Assembly: GCA_028873125.1 (NCBI GenBank)
Contig: JAGWMQ010000011.1
Location: forward strand, 1-50,839
Source: Verrucomicrobiota bacterium
GTDB taxonomy: Bacteria > Verrucomicrobiota > Verrucomicrobiia > Limisphaerales > UBA11358
DNA: 50,839 bases
Direction of reading: 5' to 3'
The position numbers were made by a program, and so were the translations under genes. Shown in pieces: positions 20,511-30,391 of the stretch; within the stretch, counting starts at the first letter, position 1, and every line of letters begins with the position of its first letter. The notes below the pieces were generated by a model. It saw nothing but the letters and a program-made list of their open reading frames with translations, searched no databases and was not told where the DNA came from.

Positions 20511-22454
20511 ATGCAACCAATACATCTGGCCTGGGTTGATTACGCCATTCTGCTGGCTTACACCGCGTTCGTCATCGGCATCGGCTTTGCCCTGCGGCGT
20601 TACCTGAAAACCTCCACGGACTTTTTTCTGTCCGGGCGTTCGATTCCGGCATGGGTCACGGGACTGGCCTTCATTTCCGCGAACCTCGGCGCCTTGGAAC
20701 TGGTGGGCATGGCCGCCAGCGGGGCCAAATACGGCATCGCCACCGCGCATTTTTACTGGGTGGGCGCCATCCCGGCGATGGTCTTCCTGGCGGTTTTCAT
20801 GATGCCGTTCTATTACGGCTCCAAGGCGCGTTCGGTGCCGGAATTTCTCAAAATGCGCTTCGACGAACGGGTGCGTTGCGTCAATTCCATCTCCTTCGCG
20901 GTGATGACGGTGTTCACCTCGGGCATCGCTTTGAACGCGCTGGCCAAGCTCCTGCAGTTGCTCCTGGGCTGGAATTACAACTGGAGCCTGTGGCTCTGCT
21001 CGGCGGTGGTGTTGCTCTACGTGTTCAAGGGCGGGCTGACCTCGGCCATCTACACCGAGGTGTTGCAGTTCTTTATGATCGTGCTGGGCTTCGCGCCCGT
21101 GGTCTGGCTGGGCCTCAAAGACGTCGGCGGCTGGGACGCGTTGAAAGGCAAACTGGCGGAGGTCGCCCAGAATCCCGGCGCACTGGCATTGAACGACAAA
21201 ACCTTTCAGCCCGACGCCTGGACCAGCGCCTGGAAGCCATTGCTGGGCGGTTCGGCGCACAATCCCATGGGCGTGGATTTGTTTGCGATGGTGTTCGGGT
21301 TGGGTTTCGTGCTGTCGTTCGGCTACTGGTGCACGAACTTCCTGGTGGTCCAGCGCGCCATGGCCGCCAAAAACATGGCCGCCGCGCGCCGCACCCCGCT
21401 CATCGCTGCCATTCCCAAGATGCTGTTTCCAGCCATCGTCATCCTGCCGGGGATGCTGGCCGTGGGTCTGGCCCTGAGTCCCGGCAAGGGCTATCACCTG
21501 CCCAAGATGGAGATTGAAGCGGGTGCGTATCCTCAAGCCATTGCCGCCATCCAAGCCGCTTCAGCCGATCCGCAGGAAACACCCGAAGCGGCCGTCCAGG
21601 CCGTCAACTCGGCGGTGGGCTACAAGATGGACCCCGCCAAAGTGGAAGCCGTCATTCAGCAAAACCGGACCTCGGCCCTGTCCCAGGCAAAATTGAAGAC
21701 CGAACTCCAGGCCGCCGTGGCCGAGAACAATTATGACGGAGTCATCCCATCGCTCATCAAAAAGTTCTGTCCCTCCGGTCTGCTGGCGCTGGCGCTGACG
21801 GCGCTCTTTGCGTCGTTCATGTCCGGGATGGCCGGCAACATCACCGCGTTCAACACCGTCTGGACCTACGACCTCTACCAGGCGTACATCGCGCCGCACA
21901 AGGACGACCATCATTATTTCCGGATGGGACAGGCCATCACGGTGGTGGGGGTGTTGTTGGGCATCCTCTGCGCTTACTTTGCCCATCATTACAACAACGC
22001 CATGGATGTGCTGCAACTGGTCTTCGGCTTTGTGAATGCGCCGATCTTTGCCACCTTCCTGTTGGGGATGTTCTGGAAACGCACGACCGGCACGGGGGCC
22101 TTTCTCGGTTTGCTGGGCGGCATCCTGACTTCGGCCATCTTCCATTCCTTGACCCTGGCCACCGGTGACGCGCCCGGGCTCAAGGGCGGGTACATCGAAG
22201 TGGTCAAATGGTTTCCCAGCGAGATGGCCCAGAATTTCTGGCTCGCCAGCTTTTCCTTCACCGCTTGTTTCGCGCTGACCTTCGCCATTTCCCTGGTGAC
22301 CCGGAGTATGAAAACCGATGAACAGCTCAAGGGTTTGGTGTATTCGCTGACCCCAAAAATCAAGGACGATGAACAGCATTTTCTGCTGCGACCGGCGGTG
22401 CTGGGAACCCTCCTGATCATCGGCTGTGTCATCCTGAACATTATCTTCTGGTAG
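20511..22454 (+). CDS. Sodium/solute symporter, SSS family (sugar type)
   Basis: A 647-residue inner-membrane carrier with about 13-14 hydrophobic segments. The SSS signatures DFFLSGRSIPAWVTGLAF, the conserved GGLTSAIYTEVLQF and GYWCTNFLVVQRAMAAKN place it near the SGLT/vSGLT sugar branch, and LFASFMSGMAGNITAFNTVW corresponds to the inner core helix carrying the sodium site. Residues about 323-405 form a hydrophilic insertion of roughly 80 residues rich in Ala and Gln (PQAIAAIQAASADPQETPEA) inside a loop that is usually short. The neighbouring galactokinase suggests galactose as substrate, an inference. A 68-residue membrane protein follows 14 bp later. Confidence 0.9.
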   Translation: MQPIHLAWVDYAILLAYTAFVIGIGFALRRYLKTSTDFFLSGRSIPAWVTGLAFISANLGALELVGMAASGAKYGIATAHFYWVGAIPAMVFLAVFMMPFYYGSKARSVPEFLKMRFDERVRCVNSISFAVMTVFTSGIALNALAKLLQLLLGWNYNWSLWLCSAVVLLYVFKGGLTSAIYTEVLQFFMIVLGFAPVVWLGLKDVGGWDALKGKLAEVAQNPGALALNDKTFQPDAWTSAWKPLLGGSAHNPMGVDLFAMVFGLGFVLSFGYWCTNFLVVQRAMAAKNMAAARRTPLIAAIPKMLFPAIVILPGMLAVGLALSPGKGYHLPKMEIEAGAYPQAIAAIQAASADPQETPEAAVQAVNSAVGYKMDPAKVEAVIQQNRTSALSQAKLKTELQAAVAENNYDGVIPSLIKKFCPSGLLALALTALFASFMSGMAGNITAFNTVWTYDLYQAYIAPHKDDHHYFRMGQAITVVGVLLGILCAYFAHHYNNAMDVLQLVFGFVNAPIFATFLLGMFWKRTTGTGAFLGLLGGILTSAIFHSLTLATGDAPGLKGGYIEVVKWFPSEMAQNFWLASFSFTACFALTFAISLVTRSMKTDEQLKGLVYSLTPKIKDDEQHFLLRPAVLGTLLIIGCVILNIIFW

Positions 22455-22468
22455 AAAGGAAAAAATTT

Positions 22469-22675
22469 ATGGGACTCGACATCCGCTGGCCAATCGGACT
22501 CATGTTCACCCTCGTGGGCGTCTTGCTCGTCATCGAAGGGTTCATCGCCGGTCCAAGTGAAAAATCCCTCGGCATCAACATCAACCTGTGGTGGGGCCTG
22601 GTGCTGCTGGTGTTCGGCGTGTTGATGCTGCTCGGCGCCCGGCGCGACGGCAAAAAAAATCCGCCGCCAGCCTGA
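22469..22675 (+). CDS. Small two-helix membrane protein beside the symporter
   Basis: A 68-residue protein with two predicted membrane segments (WPIGLMFTLVGVLLVIEGFI and LWWGLVLLVFGVLMLLGA) joined by a loop with GPSEKSLGININ, and a short basic tail RRDGKKNPPPA. A good ribosome-binding site (AGAAAGG) precedes the ATG. The 14-bp distance from the symporter implies cotranscription, so it may be a small accessory subunit or regulator of the carrier. I do not recognise a named family. Confidence 0.75.
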   Translation: MGLDIRWPIGLMFTLVGVLLVIEGFIAGPSEKSLGININLWWGLVLLVFGVLMLLGARRDGKKNPPPA

Positions 22676-22809
22676 ACCTTTCGCAAGAGCGGCGTCGCGC
22701 CTGTTTCGGATTGCAGACGGAGACAGACGCACGGCCCAGCCGGCGCCGGTCGCCGTTTAATCACCGGGAATTTTCCCAGAGCCAAGACGCCAAATCCCGG
22801 ACCCGATTT

Positions 22810-24006
<1,197 letters not shown>

Positions 24007-24946
24007 GCCAGGCGTTCGCACCGAAGCGGGATTTGAATTTTTCCGCAAGGTCCCGGGCCGCATTCCCGTTCTCGGCCACGGCGAAGGTGGTTGAGCCGCT
24101 GCCGGACATGAGCGCCGCCAAGGCGCCGTTGTCGCGGAGGAATTCCTGGAACAGCGCCAGCACCGGGAATTTTTCCAGCGCCGGCGCTTCGAGCGAGTTG
24201 TAGAATTCGCATCCCGCCCCGTCCCAATCACCGCCGCGGAGTTTTGAAATCAGTGCCTGCGCCCGGCCCGGTCGGCCGTTCAGGGCCGCCGGGAAGCGCG
24301 CGAGGTTTTGATAGGCCCACGCCGCCGAAATGCCGAAGCCGGGGTGGATGAGCAGAAACGCCTTCCCGCACCAGGCGGGAAAAAATTCGAGCGGCTGAAG
24401 TTTTTCGCCGCGGCCGGTGGCCAGCGCCGGCTGCTTCTGCAAAAAAAACGGCACGTCCGAACCCAGCGACGCGGCGATCGTTTCCAGGGTCCCGGCGGGC
24501 AGCGGGAAACCGAACAATTCATTCATGCCCAGGAGGGTCGTCGCCGCGTCGGCGCTGCCGCCGCCCAGTCCCGCAGCCAGCGGGACCCTTTTCTCGAGAT
24601 GGATTTCCACCCCGTCGCGGATTCCCGCGGCTTGTAAAAAGGACGCGGCGGCCCGATGCACCAGATTGGTCGCATCCACCGGCAGACGGGAATCGCTGCA
24701 GGTCAGGGCGACACCACAGCCGCCGCGCTCGAAGCGCAATTCGTCAAACACCGCTACCGGATGCAGGACGGTTTCGAGTTCGTGAAAGCCGTCGGCGCGC
24801 CGGCCCAGAACGTTAAGCAGCAGGTTGACCTTGCAAAACGATTGCTTCTCGAGCGACACGTTTGTCGGAGCATTGAACCATCGAAGCGCCTCGAATTTGT
24901 CCGCTTCAGCGCCTCAAGACCTCCATGTCCTGGCCGCCCGAGAGGA

Positions 24947-25390
24947 TCAATTATCAAACACCTTGAACCGGCTCCCGGGGATGAACGGCGCCACCTCGCC
25001 CCCGCTGAAGCCGATGTAGGTGTCGGTGTCCAGCGTCGGGCTGGAAATCAGGCCGGGAGTGGAGCTGTCCGGATAAACCGGTTCGGGCGCCAGATAATTG
25101 GGCAGCGGAGGCTGGTCATAGGGCGGAATGGGAAAGGTGATCATGTCGTAAAGCCCGGCGCCGGTGCGGGCCAGGGAACGATCCAGACCGGCGATGAACC
25201 CGGTCGTGTAACCGACATCGTCGCCATAGAACACGGAGGTCTGTTCCACGGAACGGCGCAACTCGCCCAGGCGGACGATTTCATAGGTGTTTCTCATGCC
25301 GCGTCCGAATTTCTGTTCCGGGCCGGCGCAGCCGGCCGTGAACAGGGCGGCCAGGGCGATGGCTGCCAGTAAAGTTGAGGCGTTTCGCAT
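24947..25390 (-). CDS. Lipoprotein, TIGR04073-like (putative exosortase-associated)
   Basis: A 147-residue protein with a lipoprotein signal peptide (LLAAIALAALFTAGC, lipobox LFTAGC). The body KFGRGMRNTYEIVRLGELRR, followed by GLDRSLARTGAGLYDMITFP and IPPYDQPPLPNYLAPEPVYP, matches my memory of the TIGR04073 family (KLGRG..N, RT..G.Y...TFPIP), found in Verrucomicrobiota and other exosortase-bearing bacteria. Its function is unknown, and no exosortase or PEP-CTERM gene is visible here. It follows tatC by 33 bp on the same strand. Confidence 0.65.
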   Translation of the reverse strand: MRNASTLLAAIALAALFTAGCAGPEQKFGRGMRNTYEIVRLGELRRSVEQTSVFYGDDVGYTTGFIAGLDRSLARTGAGLYDMITFPIPPYDQPPLPNYLAPEPVYPDSSTPGLISSPTLDTDTYIGFSGGEVAPFIPGSRFKVFDN

Positions 25391-25423
25391 ATTGTTGTTT
25401 CAGTTGACGAGTTCAGATTACTC

Positions 25424-26449
25424 TCAATCCACCGGATGTAAAGCCCGTTTTCGCTCCTGCCGGTCCCAATACCAGGCGATCCAGACGGTGATTTCGTAAA
25501 GCGCCTGCAGCGGCAGGAACATGACCAGTTGGGTGATGACCTCCGGGGTGGTCAGGACCGCGCCCAAGACGAGGTTGATGATGATCATGTAGCGCCGGGC
25601 ACCGGACAGCATCTGGTAATCCAGCACGCCGATCTTGACGAGCGTCAAAAGGACCACCGGCAGCTCAAAGCCCAGCCCCATGCCCAGCATGAATTTGCAG
25701 ACGAAACTGATGTAATTTTCGGCCTGCCATTGGTAGGCGCCGAAGCCCAGCCATTGCGAATACTTTTGCGCCGCCACCAGCGCCAGCGGCATCAGGACAA
25801 AATAACAAAAGGCCACGCCCAGAAAGAACAGCCCGCCGCCAAAGGCCAGTCCGCGGTAAACGTATTTGCGCTCGCGGAGTTTCAGCGCCGGAAAGACAAA
25901 CGACGCGACGAAATAAAAAATAAACGGTGCCGCCAGCACCGCGCCGCCGTACAACGCCACTTGAAAGGCGATCACAAAGCCGCTGGCCGGGCTGAGATTG
26001 ATCAATTCGATCCCGTGCCGTCCCGAAGCGGCGCCGGCGGAGGCGTCCGTGTCGAGGCGCCAGCCCAGGACGTGATTGGTGCCGATCAGGAGCGGTTCCA
26101 GATCCATGGCGGCCGGGCTGTTGCTCCCCAGATTCAGCGACTGCCGCAACGCCGGGGTGAGCTGCAAATCGCCCAGGTGATTCGTGCCGAAATTGACGGC
26201 AACCGGCTGGTCCCGGCCGGGGCCGGGATTGTGAACCTGGCCCGGCCATTTGAGGAGGGGATGCTCCAACGGCCACTTGATGATTTGGACCACGTGGCTG
26301 GCGCCCACCAGGCACACCAGCATGGCCACGAACAACGCGACAAGGCTCTTGATGAGCACCCATCGGAAATCCTCGAGGTGTTCGAGAAAGGTTTTGACCG
26401 GACCCCCTTCAGCCTCGTCGGAACGCTCCGGTTCGTGGTCGCCGGCCAT
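25424..26449 (-). CDS. tatC: Twin-arginine translocase subunit TatC with periplasmic insertion
   Basis: A 341-residue TatC, the signal-peptide receptor of the Tat pathway. The cytoplasmic N-terminus FLEHLEDFRWVLIK carries the conserved glutamate, and later segments match the family well (SFVFPALKLRERK, ENYISFVCKFMLGMGLGFELPV, GAVLTTPEVITQ). Between the first membrane segment (ends near 58) and NLSPASGFVIAFQVAL (from about 151) there are about 85 periplasmic residues where E. coli TatC has about 15. Total length is therefore about 80-90 residues above normal. It follows tatA by 18 bp. Confidence 0.92.
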   Translation of the reverse strand: MAGDHEPERSDEAEGGPVKTFLEHLEDFRWVLIKSLVALFVAMLVCLVGASHVVQIIKWPLEHPLLKWPGQVHNPGPGRDQPVAVNFGTNHLGDLQLTPALRQSLNLGSNSPAAMDLEPLLIGTNHVLGWRLDTDASAGAASGRHGIELINLSPASGFVIAFQVALYGGAVLAAPFIFYFVASFVFPALKLRERKYVYRGLAFGGGLFFLGVAFCYFVLMPLALVAAQKYSQWLGFGAYQWQAENYISFVCKFMLGMGLGFELPVVLLTLVKIGVLDYQMLSGARRYMIIINLVLGAVLTTPEVITQLVMFLPLQALYEITVWIAWYWDRQERKRALHPVD

Positions 26450-26467
26450 GCCAGAAACAGTCCGCCC

Positions 26468-26740
26468 TCAGGCCTTGGGCGGAGTGGAAGACTGCGAGAC
26501 GGTTTGCGCGGGGGACGCCTGGCCATTCGCCGCAGACTTCTTGGGCGACGAGTGGGTTTCCTCCGTCGCATTCTGGATTTCCTCGGTCACTTCCCGGGTC
26601 GCCTTTTTGAATTCCTTGATGCCCGTTCCCAAACCACGGGCCAGTTCGGGAATCTTCTTGGCGCCGAACAAGAGCAAGACCGCCAAAATGACCACCACCC
26701 ACTCCCAGCCGCCCAGGGCAAAAGCAAGCATGACATTCAT
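26468..26740 (-). CDS. tatA: Twin-arginine translocase pore subunit TatA/E
   Basis: A 90-residue TatA-type protein: a short periplasmic N-terminus, one membrane helix ([16 protein letters not shown]), the hallmark [22 protein letters not shown] amphipathic segment (core [11 protein letters not shown]), then a polar tail rich in Ser, Thr and Lys. No separate tatB is present, so this is probably a two-component TatAC system. It lies 93 bp after pal and 18 bp before tatC. Confidence 0.93.
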   Translation of the reverse strand: MNVMLAFALGGWEWVVVILAVLLLFGAKKIPELARGLGTGIKEFKKATREVTEEIQNATEETHSSPKKSAANGQASPAQTVSQSSTPPKA

Positions 26741-26833
26741 AATTTTTTATCGAGCCATCAAAAACTTACCCCCGCGCCAGCGAATAGTAAAGCGCCAAAA
26801 ACGGGGCCGGACAGCCTCAGCCAGGCGGCGAAC

Positions 26834-27436
26834 TCAGGCGCCGGTCTTGGGGTGCAGCAACACAAAATCGTCGCGGCGGTTCTTGGCCCACGCCGACTCG
26901 TCATGGCCGGGATCCGCCGGCTTGTCCTTGCCGTAACTGATGGTGCGGATGCGATTCGGATCCACCCCCATCTGCGCCAGGGCCTCGCGCGCCGCCAGCG
27001 CGCGGCGTTCGCCCAGCGCGCGGTTGTATTCCTCGGTGCCGCGCTCGTCGCAGTTGCCTTCGATGAGCAGCTTGGCGCTGGCGTCCGAACTCAAGGCCGA
27101 GGCCACGCTCTGGAGATTTGCCTGTTCGCTGCTCCGGATGGCGGCGCTGTCAAAGGCGAAATGAATCGTGTAGGCCGCCAGCGCCTGACGGTCCTGGGTC
27201 ATGTCCGCCAAATTCCAGGTCGCCGACTCGGGGATTCCGGTCTGTGTCATCGGCGTCGCAACGGGGGGTGTCGTGGGAGGCAATTGATTTCCCCCGCCCA
27301 ACGTGTTGGGATTTTGTTCGCCCACCTGCCCTTCCCCGGGCAGGGGCGTGACGCCGACGGGCTTGTGTTTGCAGCCGGTGGCGGCCAGCGAGAGCGCCAG
27401 CGCGAGCGCCGGCAGGCAAATCAGTTTCATTTTCAT
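26834..27436 (-). CDS. pal: Peptidoglycan-associated lipoprotein Pal
   Basis: A 200-residue outer-membrane lipoprotein. The start at 27436 is set by the ribosome-binding site GAAGGAAA and by the signal peptide KLICLPALALALSLAATGC, whose lipobox Cys is at about 21. A Pro/Thr-rich spacer precedes the OmpA-like domain (about 100-190) with IHFAFDSAAI, LLIEGNCDERGTEEYNRALGERRA and RIRTISYGKDKP; the Asp and Arg that bind meso-DAP peptidoglycan are present. It is the last tol gene, 41 bp after tolB; a ybgF/cpoB gene is absent. Confidence 0.93.
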   Translation of the reverse strand: MKMKLICLPALALALSLAATGCKHKPVGVTPLPGEGQVGEQNPNTLGGGNQLPPTTPPVATPMTQTGIPESATWNLADMTQDRQALAAYTIHFAFDSAAIRSSEQANLQSVASALSSDASAKLLIEGNCDERGTEEYNRALGERRALAAREALAQMGVDPNRIRTISYGKDKPADPGHDESAWAKNRRDDFVLLHPKTGA

Positions 27437-27477
27437 AAATTTTTCCTTCGGTTGCATGTTGGTTTGACCATCAAAAG

Positions 27478-28668
27478 TCATTTCGCCCAGTCCGGTTCGG
27501 AATCATTGCCCGGAATTTGTCGGATATCCTTGACCTGTTTGGTGAAAACGTCAAGCACAGACACCACGTAGCGGTAGGACCCGGTTCGGCGCGTGAAAAC
27601 CAGCGTCCGCGAGTTGGGTGACCAGGACGGGTCCTGGCCGCGCACCAGAATGGTGGCGTTGCCTCCGGAAGCCGGCACCACGCAGATGTCGAACTCGCCC
27701 ATTTGCGAGGTGAAGGCGATCCATTTGCCGTCCGGCGACCAGTCCGGCTCGCTGGGGTTGGCGGCGCCGATGGTGCGGATGACCTGCCTCGGTCCGCCGC
27801 CCGCCGGCACCTTGGCCAGCAGCCGGCGCTCCCGGATTTTTGTCGCGTAGCAAATCCACCGGCCATCCGGCGACCAGCAGGGCGAGGACTCGTCTTCGCG
27901 CGTCTTGGTCAAATCCATCCAATCCGACCCGCCTGCGCTGCATTCCCACACGTCCGGGCTGCCACTCTTGCTCAGAATCATGGCCACCCTCGAGCCGTCG
28001 GGCGACACCGCCGCGCTGGTGTTCAGTCCGGCAAACGCGGCGAAGACGCGGCGCTGGCCGGTGCTCAGGTCTTGAAAAAAGATGTCGGGGTTGCCGAGCT
28101 TGTAGGAGGTGTAATACACCGCCAGCCGCCCGGGCACCCATGCGGGCGCGGCGACGATGGCGCCGTCGTGCGTCACGGCCTCGGCGTTGTAGCCGTCGTA
28201 ATCGGCCACGTAAATTTCGCCGCCGCCGCCGCCGTGCTCGACTTTGAAGGCGATCTTCGTCTGCGCAATCCCCTTCTTGCCGGTGATGGCAAACACGATG
28301 TCGTCGGAGAAGGCGTGCGCCTGGCGCCGCAAATCCGCGCCGGTGTAGCGGCGTGAAAGGATGGTCTTGTGGGCCACCACATCCACGACACTGCCCTGGA
28401 CACTGCCGGCGTCGCTGCCGCTGATTTGATACTGTGCAGCACCCGGCGCCACAAACGCAAAGCCCTGCACGTAGAGATCGAATTTCAACGCCTCGGCAAC
28501 CTCGCCGCTGAAACCCTGGAGCGAGACGGGAATGGGCCGCGTCAGGCCCGGGACGTTGATGGTGCTTTGGATTTGAATTTCATTTTGGGCGCGGGAAAAT
28601 TCCGGCGCCAGCACGGCGAGAAGCCCCGCCGCAGTTAGTTTCAATAGATTCAGGCAATGAGTTTTCAT
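27478..28668 (-). CDS. tolB: Tol-Pal system beta-propeller protein TolB
   Basis: A 396-residue periplasmic protein. A signal peptide (LLKLTAAGLLAVLAPEFSRA) precedes the N-terminal TolB domain with FDLYVQGFAFV and SRRYTGADLRRQAHAFSDDIVFAITGKKGI (core AHAFSDDIVFAITGKKG), then a six-bladed propeller with repeats such as SSPCWSPDGRWICYAT and SEPDWSPDGKWIAFTS. It shares a 4-bp ATGA overlap with the upstream TonB/TolA gene at 28665-28668, so the two are translationally coupled. It bridges Pal and the inner-membrane Tol complex. Confidence 0.92.
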   Translation of the reverse strand: MKTHCLNLLKLTAAGLLAVLAPEFSRAQNEIQIQSTINVPGLTRPIPVSLQGFSGEVAEALKFDLYVQGFAFVAPGAAQYQISGSDAGSVQGSVVDVVAHKTILSRRYTGADLRRQAHAFSDDIVFAITGKKGIAQTKIAFKVEHGGGGGEIYVADYDGYNAEAVTHDGAIVAAPAWVPGRLAVYYTSYKLGNPDIFFQDLSTGQRRVFAAFAGLNTSAAVSPDGSRVAMILSKSGSPDVWECSAGGSDWMDLTKTREDESSPCWSPDGRWICYATKIRERRLLAKVPAGGGPRQVIRTIGAANPSEPDWSPDGKWIAFTSQMGEFDICVVPASGGNATILVRGQDPSWSPNSRTLVFTRRTGSYRYVVSVLDVFTKQVKDIRQIPGNDSEPDWAK

Positions 28669-29534
28669 CCCAGCATTCGTTTGGCTTTGAGGTTGAAGTT
28701 GATGGTGTAAGTCCGCTCCTTTTCCGTGGAACCCTCGGGGAACGGCGCGATGAACTTCACCCGCTCCAGCGTGCGCTGGACGGAGGCGTCCACGCCCGGG
28801 TCGTCCGACGGCCCGATGATGCGTGCCGAAACCACCGTGCCGTCGCGGGCGATGGTCACGGTGACTTTCACGTTCGCCTCGTCATTTTGGGCGTTGTCCG
28901 GCGGAATCCAGGCCCGCTCATACACGCTTTTCACGACGGCGGCGTAATTGGCGTAGGCCACGCTGCTGTTGCCGGGCATATCCACCGTCGTGCTCGGCGA
29001 GAAGCTGTGTCTTAAATTTTGAATGGCGCTCTGGAAGGCCTGCTGTCGAAGTTGCTCCTGATGTTGTTCCTGCTGCCGCAGATTGTTCCGGGACTGCGCC
29101 GAGGTGGAATGAATCACCTCCACGCGCGTGGTCAACTTCGTGTTGATTTCAATTTTGTGCTCCGGCCGGACCCGTTTTTCCACGCGCCGGGGTTCGGGCG
29201 CCGGTGTCTTGACCACCTCCGGGACCGGCTCGGGCTTCTCGACCCGTTTGGGTTCGGGAGGCCTTGGCGGCTGGACTTCCCGACGGGGCGCCGGGGGCGG
29301 AGGAGTGACGACCGGTTGCGGCGCCGGCGGCGTGGTCGGCGCGGGCGGCCGGGCGTTGCGGACGCCGCTGATGACCTGCGCGTCAATCAGCCGGGCCGGA
29401 ATCACGTCCAGCACCGGAAGGTCATCGGGTTTCTCCCGCGGCGCGAAAAACGCCGGGCCGACGACCAGGAGCACCAGCAACAGCAGGTGCAGACCCACCG
29501 TGGCAACGAAGCATTTTTTTTGCAGCCGGTTCAT
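28665..29534 (-). CDS. TonB/TolA-type energy transducer in the tol operon
   Basis: A 289-residue protein with one N-terminal membrane helix (VGLHLLLLVLLVVGPAFFA), a proline-rich stretch (residues about 65-125, PPAPQPVVTPPPPAPRREVQ), a charged coiled part with many Gln (NNLRQQEQHQEQLRQQ), and a C-terminal TonB-like domain (VKVTVTIARDGTVVSARIIG ... LERVKFIAPFPEG). By position it does the TolA job, spanning the periplasm from TolQR to TolB/Pal, although the C-terminal domain looks more like the TonB/TolA superfamily in general than enterobacterial TolA. It overlaps both neighbours by 4 bp. Confidence 0.85.
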   Translation of the reverse strand: MNRLQKKCFVATVGLHLLLLVLLVVGPAFFAPREKPDDLPVLDVIPARLIDAQVISGVRNARPPAPTTPPAPQPVVTPPPPAPRREVQPPRPPEPKRVEKPEPVPEVVKTPAPEPRRVEKRVRPEHKIEINTKLTTRVEVIHSTSAQSRNNLRQQEQHQEQLRQQAFQSAIQNLRHSFSPSTTVDMPGNSSVAYANYAAVVKSVYERAWIPPDNAQNDEANVKVTVTIARDGTVVSARIIGPSDDPGVDASVQRTLERVKFIAPFPEGSTEKERTYTINFNLKAKRMLG

Positions 29535-29944
29535 CGTGGCGGTTCGGTGCGGAGCGAATAACGCGTGATGCCGCTGCGCTGGCAGCCGTCCAGAATGGCG
29601 GCCACGTATTTATACGGGCCGTCCCGGTCGGCACGGATGTAAACGATCAGTCGCGGGTCGGTCCGGTAATCCGCGGCCAGCCGCGCCAGCAATTCATTGA
29701 CCGGCATCCGCCGCTTGTCGAGCGCATAAACGCCGGTGGCGCCGACCTCCACGGTGCGGACGTCGCGCTTGTCAATCAACTTGTCGGGCTGGCCGCCGCC
29801 GGGGAGCTTGAGGTTGATGCTCTGCTCGAGCAGCGGGGTGGTGATGACGAAAATGATGAGCAACACGAACGCCAGGTCCAGCAGCGGCGTGATGTTGATC
29901 TCGCTCAGCGTCACCAGGTGGCTGCGTTGGGAAAAGCGTCGCAT
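29531..29944 (-). CDS. tolR: Biopolymer transport protein ExbD/TolR
   Basis: A 137-residue inner-membrane protein: NITPLLDLAFVLLIIFVITTPLL holds the single helix with the conserved proton-path aspartate in PLLDLAFVLL, followed by the periplasmic domain with VYALDKRRMPVNELLARLAAD and IRADRDGPYKYVAAILDGCQ. Together with TolQ it converts the proton gradient into work on the TonB/TolA protein. The region just upstream, where a ribosome-binding site should be, is occupied by the end of the IVP-bearing element (29948 onward) and reads CAACCTCC before the ATG, not a good Shine-Dalgarno. Coupling to tolQ may therefore be lost. Confidence 0.92.
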   Translation of the reverse strand: MRRFSQRSHLVTLSEINITPLLDLAFVLLIIFVITTPLLEQSINLKLPGGGQPDKLIDKRDVRTVEVGATGVYALDKRRMPVNELLARLAADYRTDPRLIVYIRADRDGPYKYVAAILDGCQRSGITRYSLRTEPPR

Positions 29945-29947
29945 GGA

Positions 29948-29982
29948 GGTTGCAGGTGAAAGGTTGAAAGTTACAGGTTGGC
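29948..29982 (+). repeat. Left heptamer array of the IVP element
   Basis: Five contiguous units read outward to inward: ggttgca, ggtgaaa, ggttgaa, agttaca, ggttggc. The inner two overlap the end of the IVP coding region. The array is inverted relative to the one at 30392-30426. Confidence 0.8.
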
Positions 29983-30387
29983 GGGCGCGCGCCTGGCTGG
30001 CCTCTTCACGCGCGAATTTTCGGCGTAGCCGCTGAGATAGCGGACAAAAGCCGATAATTTCCGCGAAAGCAAAGCGGCCGCGTCATGCAGCGCGCTGAAT
30101 TCCTTTTCGGTGATGTATCTTTGATCCGACGCAACATAAAGTTGCGACCTGACTTTGCCATTCGAGTCTTTAGCGATATTCAGAAATTGAATGAACTCCT
30201 TCCGGGTGCCGCGCTCGAAACCTTCTGCGATATTTGACATCGTTGAAACCGCGGCGCGACGAATCTGTTCGCGCAAACCGAAATCTTGATGAAACGCGCG
30301 CGGCCTCGTCGCTCCGTAAATCGCTCCGACAAGCTGGCGCGCTTGCTGCCAGACTTCCAATTCTTCAAATTGTCGTGCTGTTGCCAT
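29971..30387 (-). CDS. Four-helix-bundle protein of the 23S rRNA IVP (S23) family
   Basis: A 138-residue protein of the TIGR02436-type family, first known from intervening sequences in 23S rRNA genes and related to the Avd accessory protein of diversity-generating retroelements. The diagnostic parts are FEELEVWQQARQLVGAIY, the mid-helix LREQIRRAAVSTMSNIAEGF with ERGTRKEFIQFLNIAKDS, and SQLYVASDQRYITEKEF. The protein should form a small helical bundle, often pentameric, that binds nucleic acid; its cellular role is unknown. The C-terminal RVKRPARRAPANL extends past the family core into the left heptamer array. Its location inside the tol operon is not explained by function. Confidence 0.88.
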   Translation of the reverse strand: MATARQFEELEVWQQARQLVGAIYGATRPRAFHQDFGLREQIRRAAVSTMSNIAEGFERGTRKEFIQFLNIAKDSNGKVRSQLYVASDQRYITEKEFSALHDAAALLSRKLSAFVRYLSGYAENSRVKRPARRAPANL

Positions 30388-30391
30388 CTTT

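Noticed and set aside
25529-27571. 680-aa plus-strand ORF opposite tatC, tatA and pal
   Set aside because: It spans three well-supported minus-strand genes and their gaps; no domain features.
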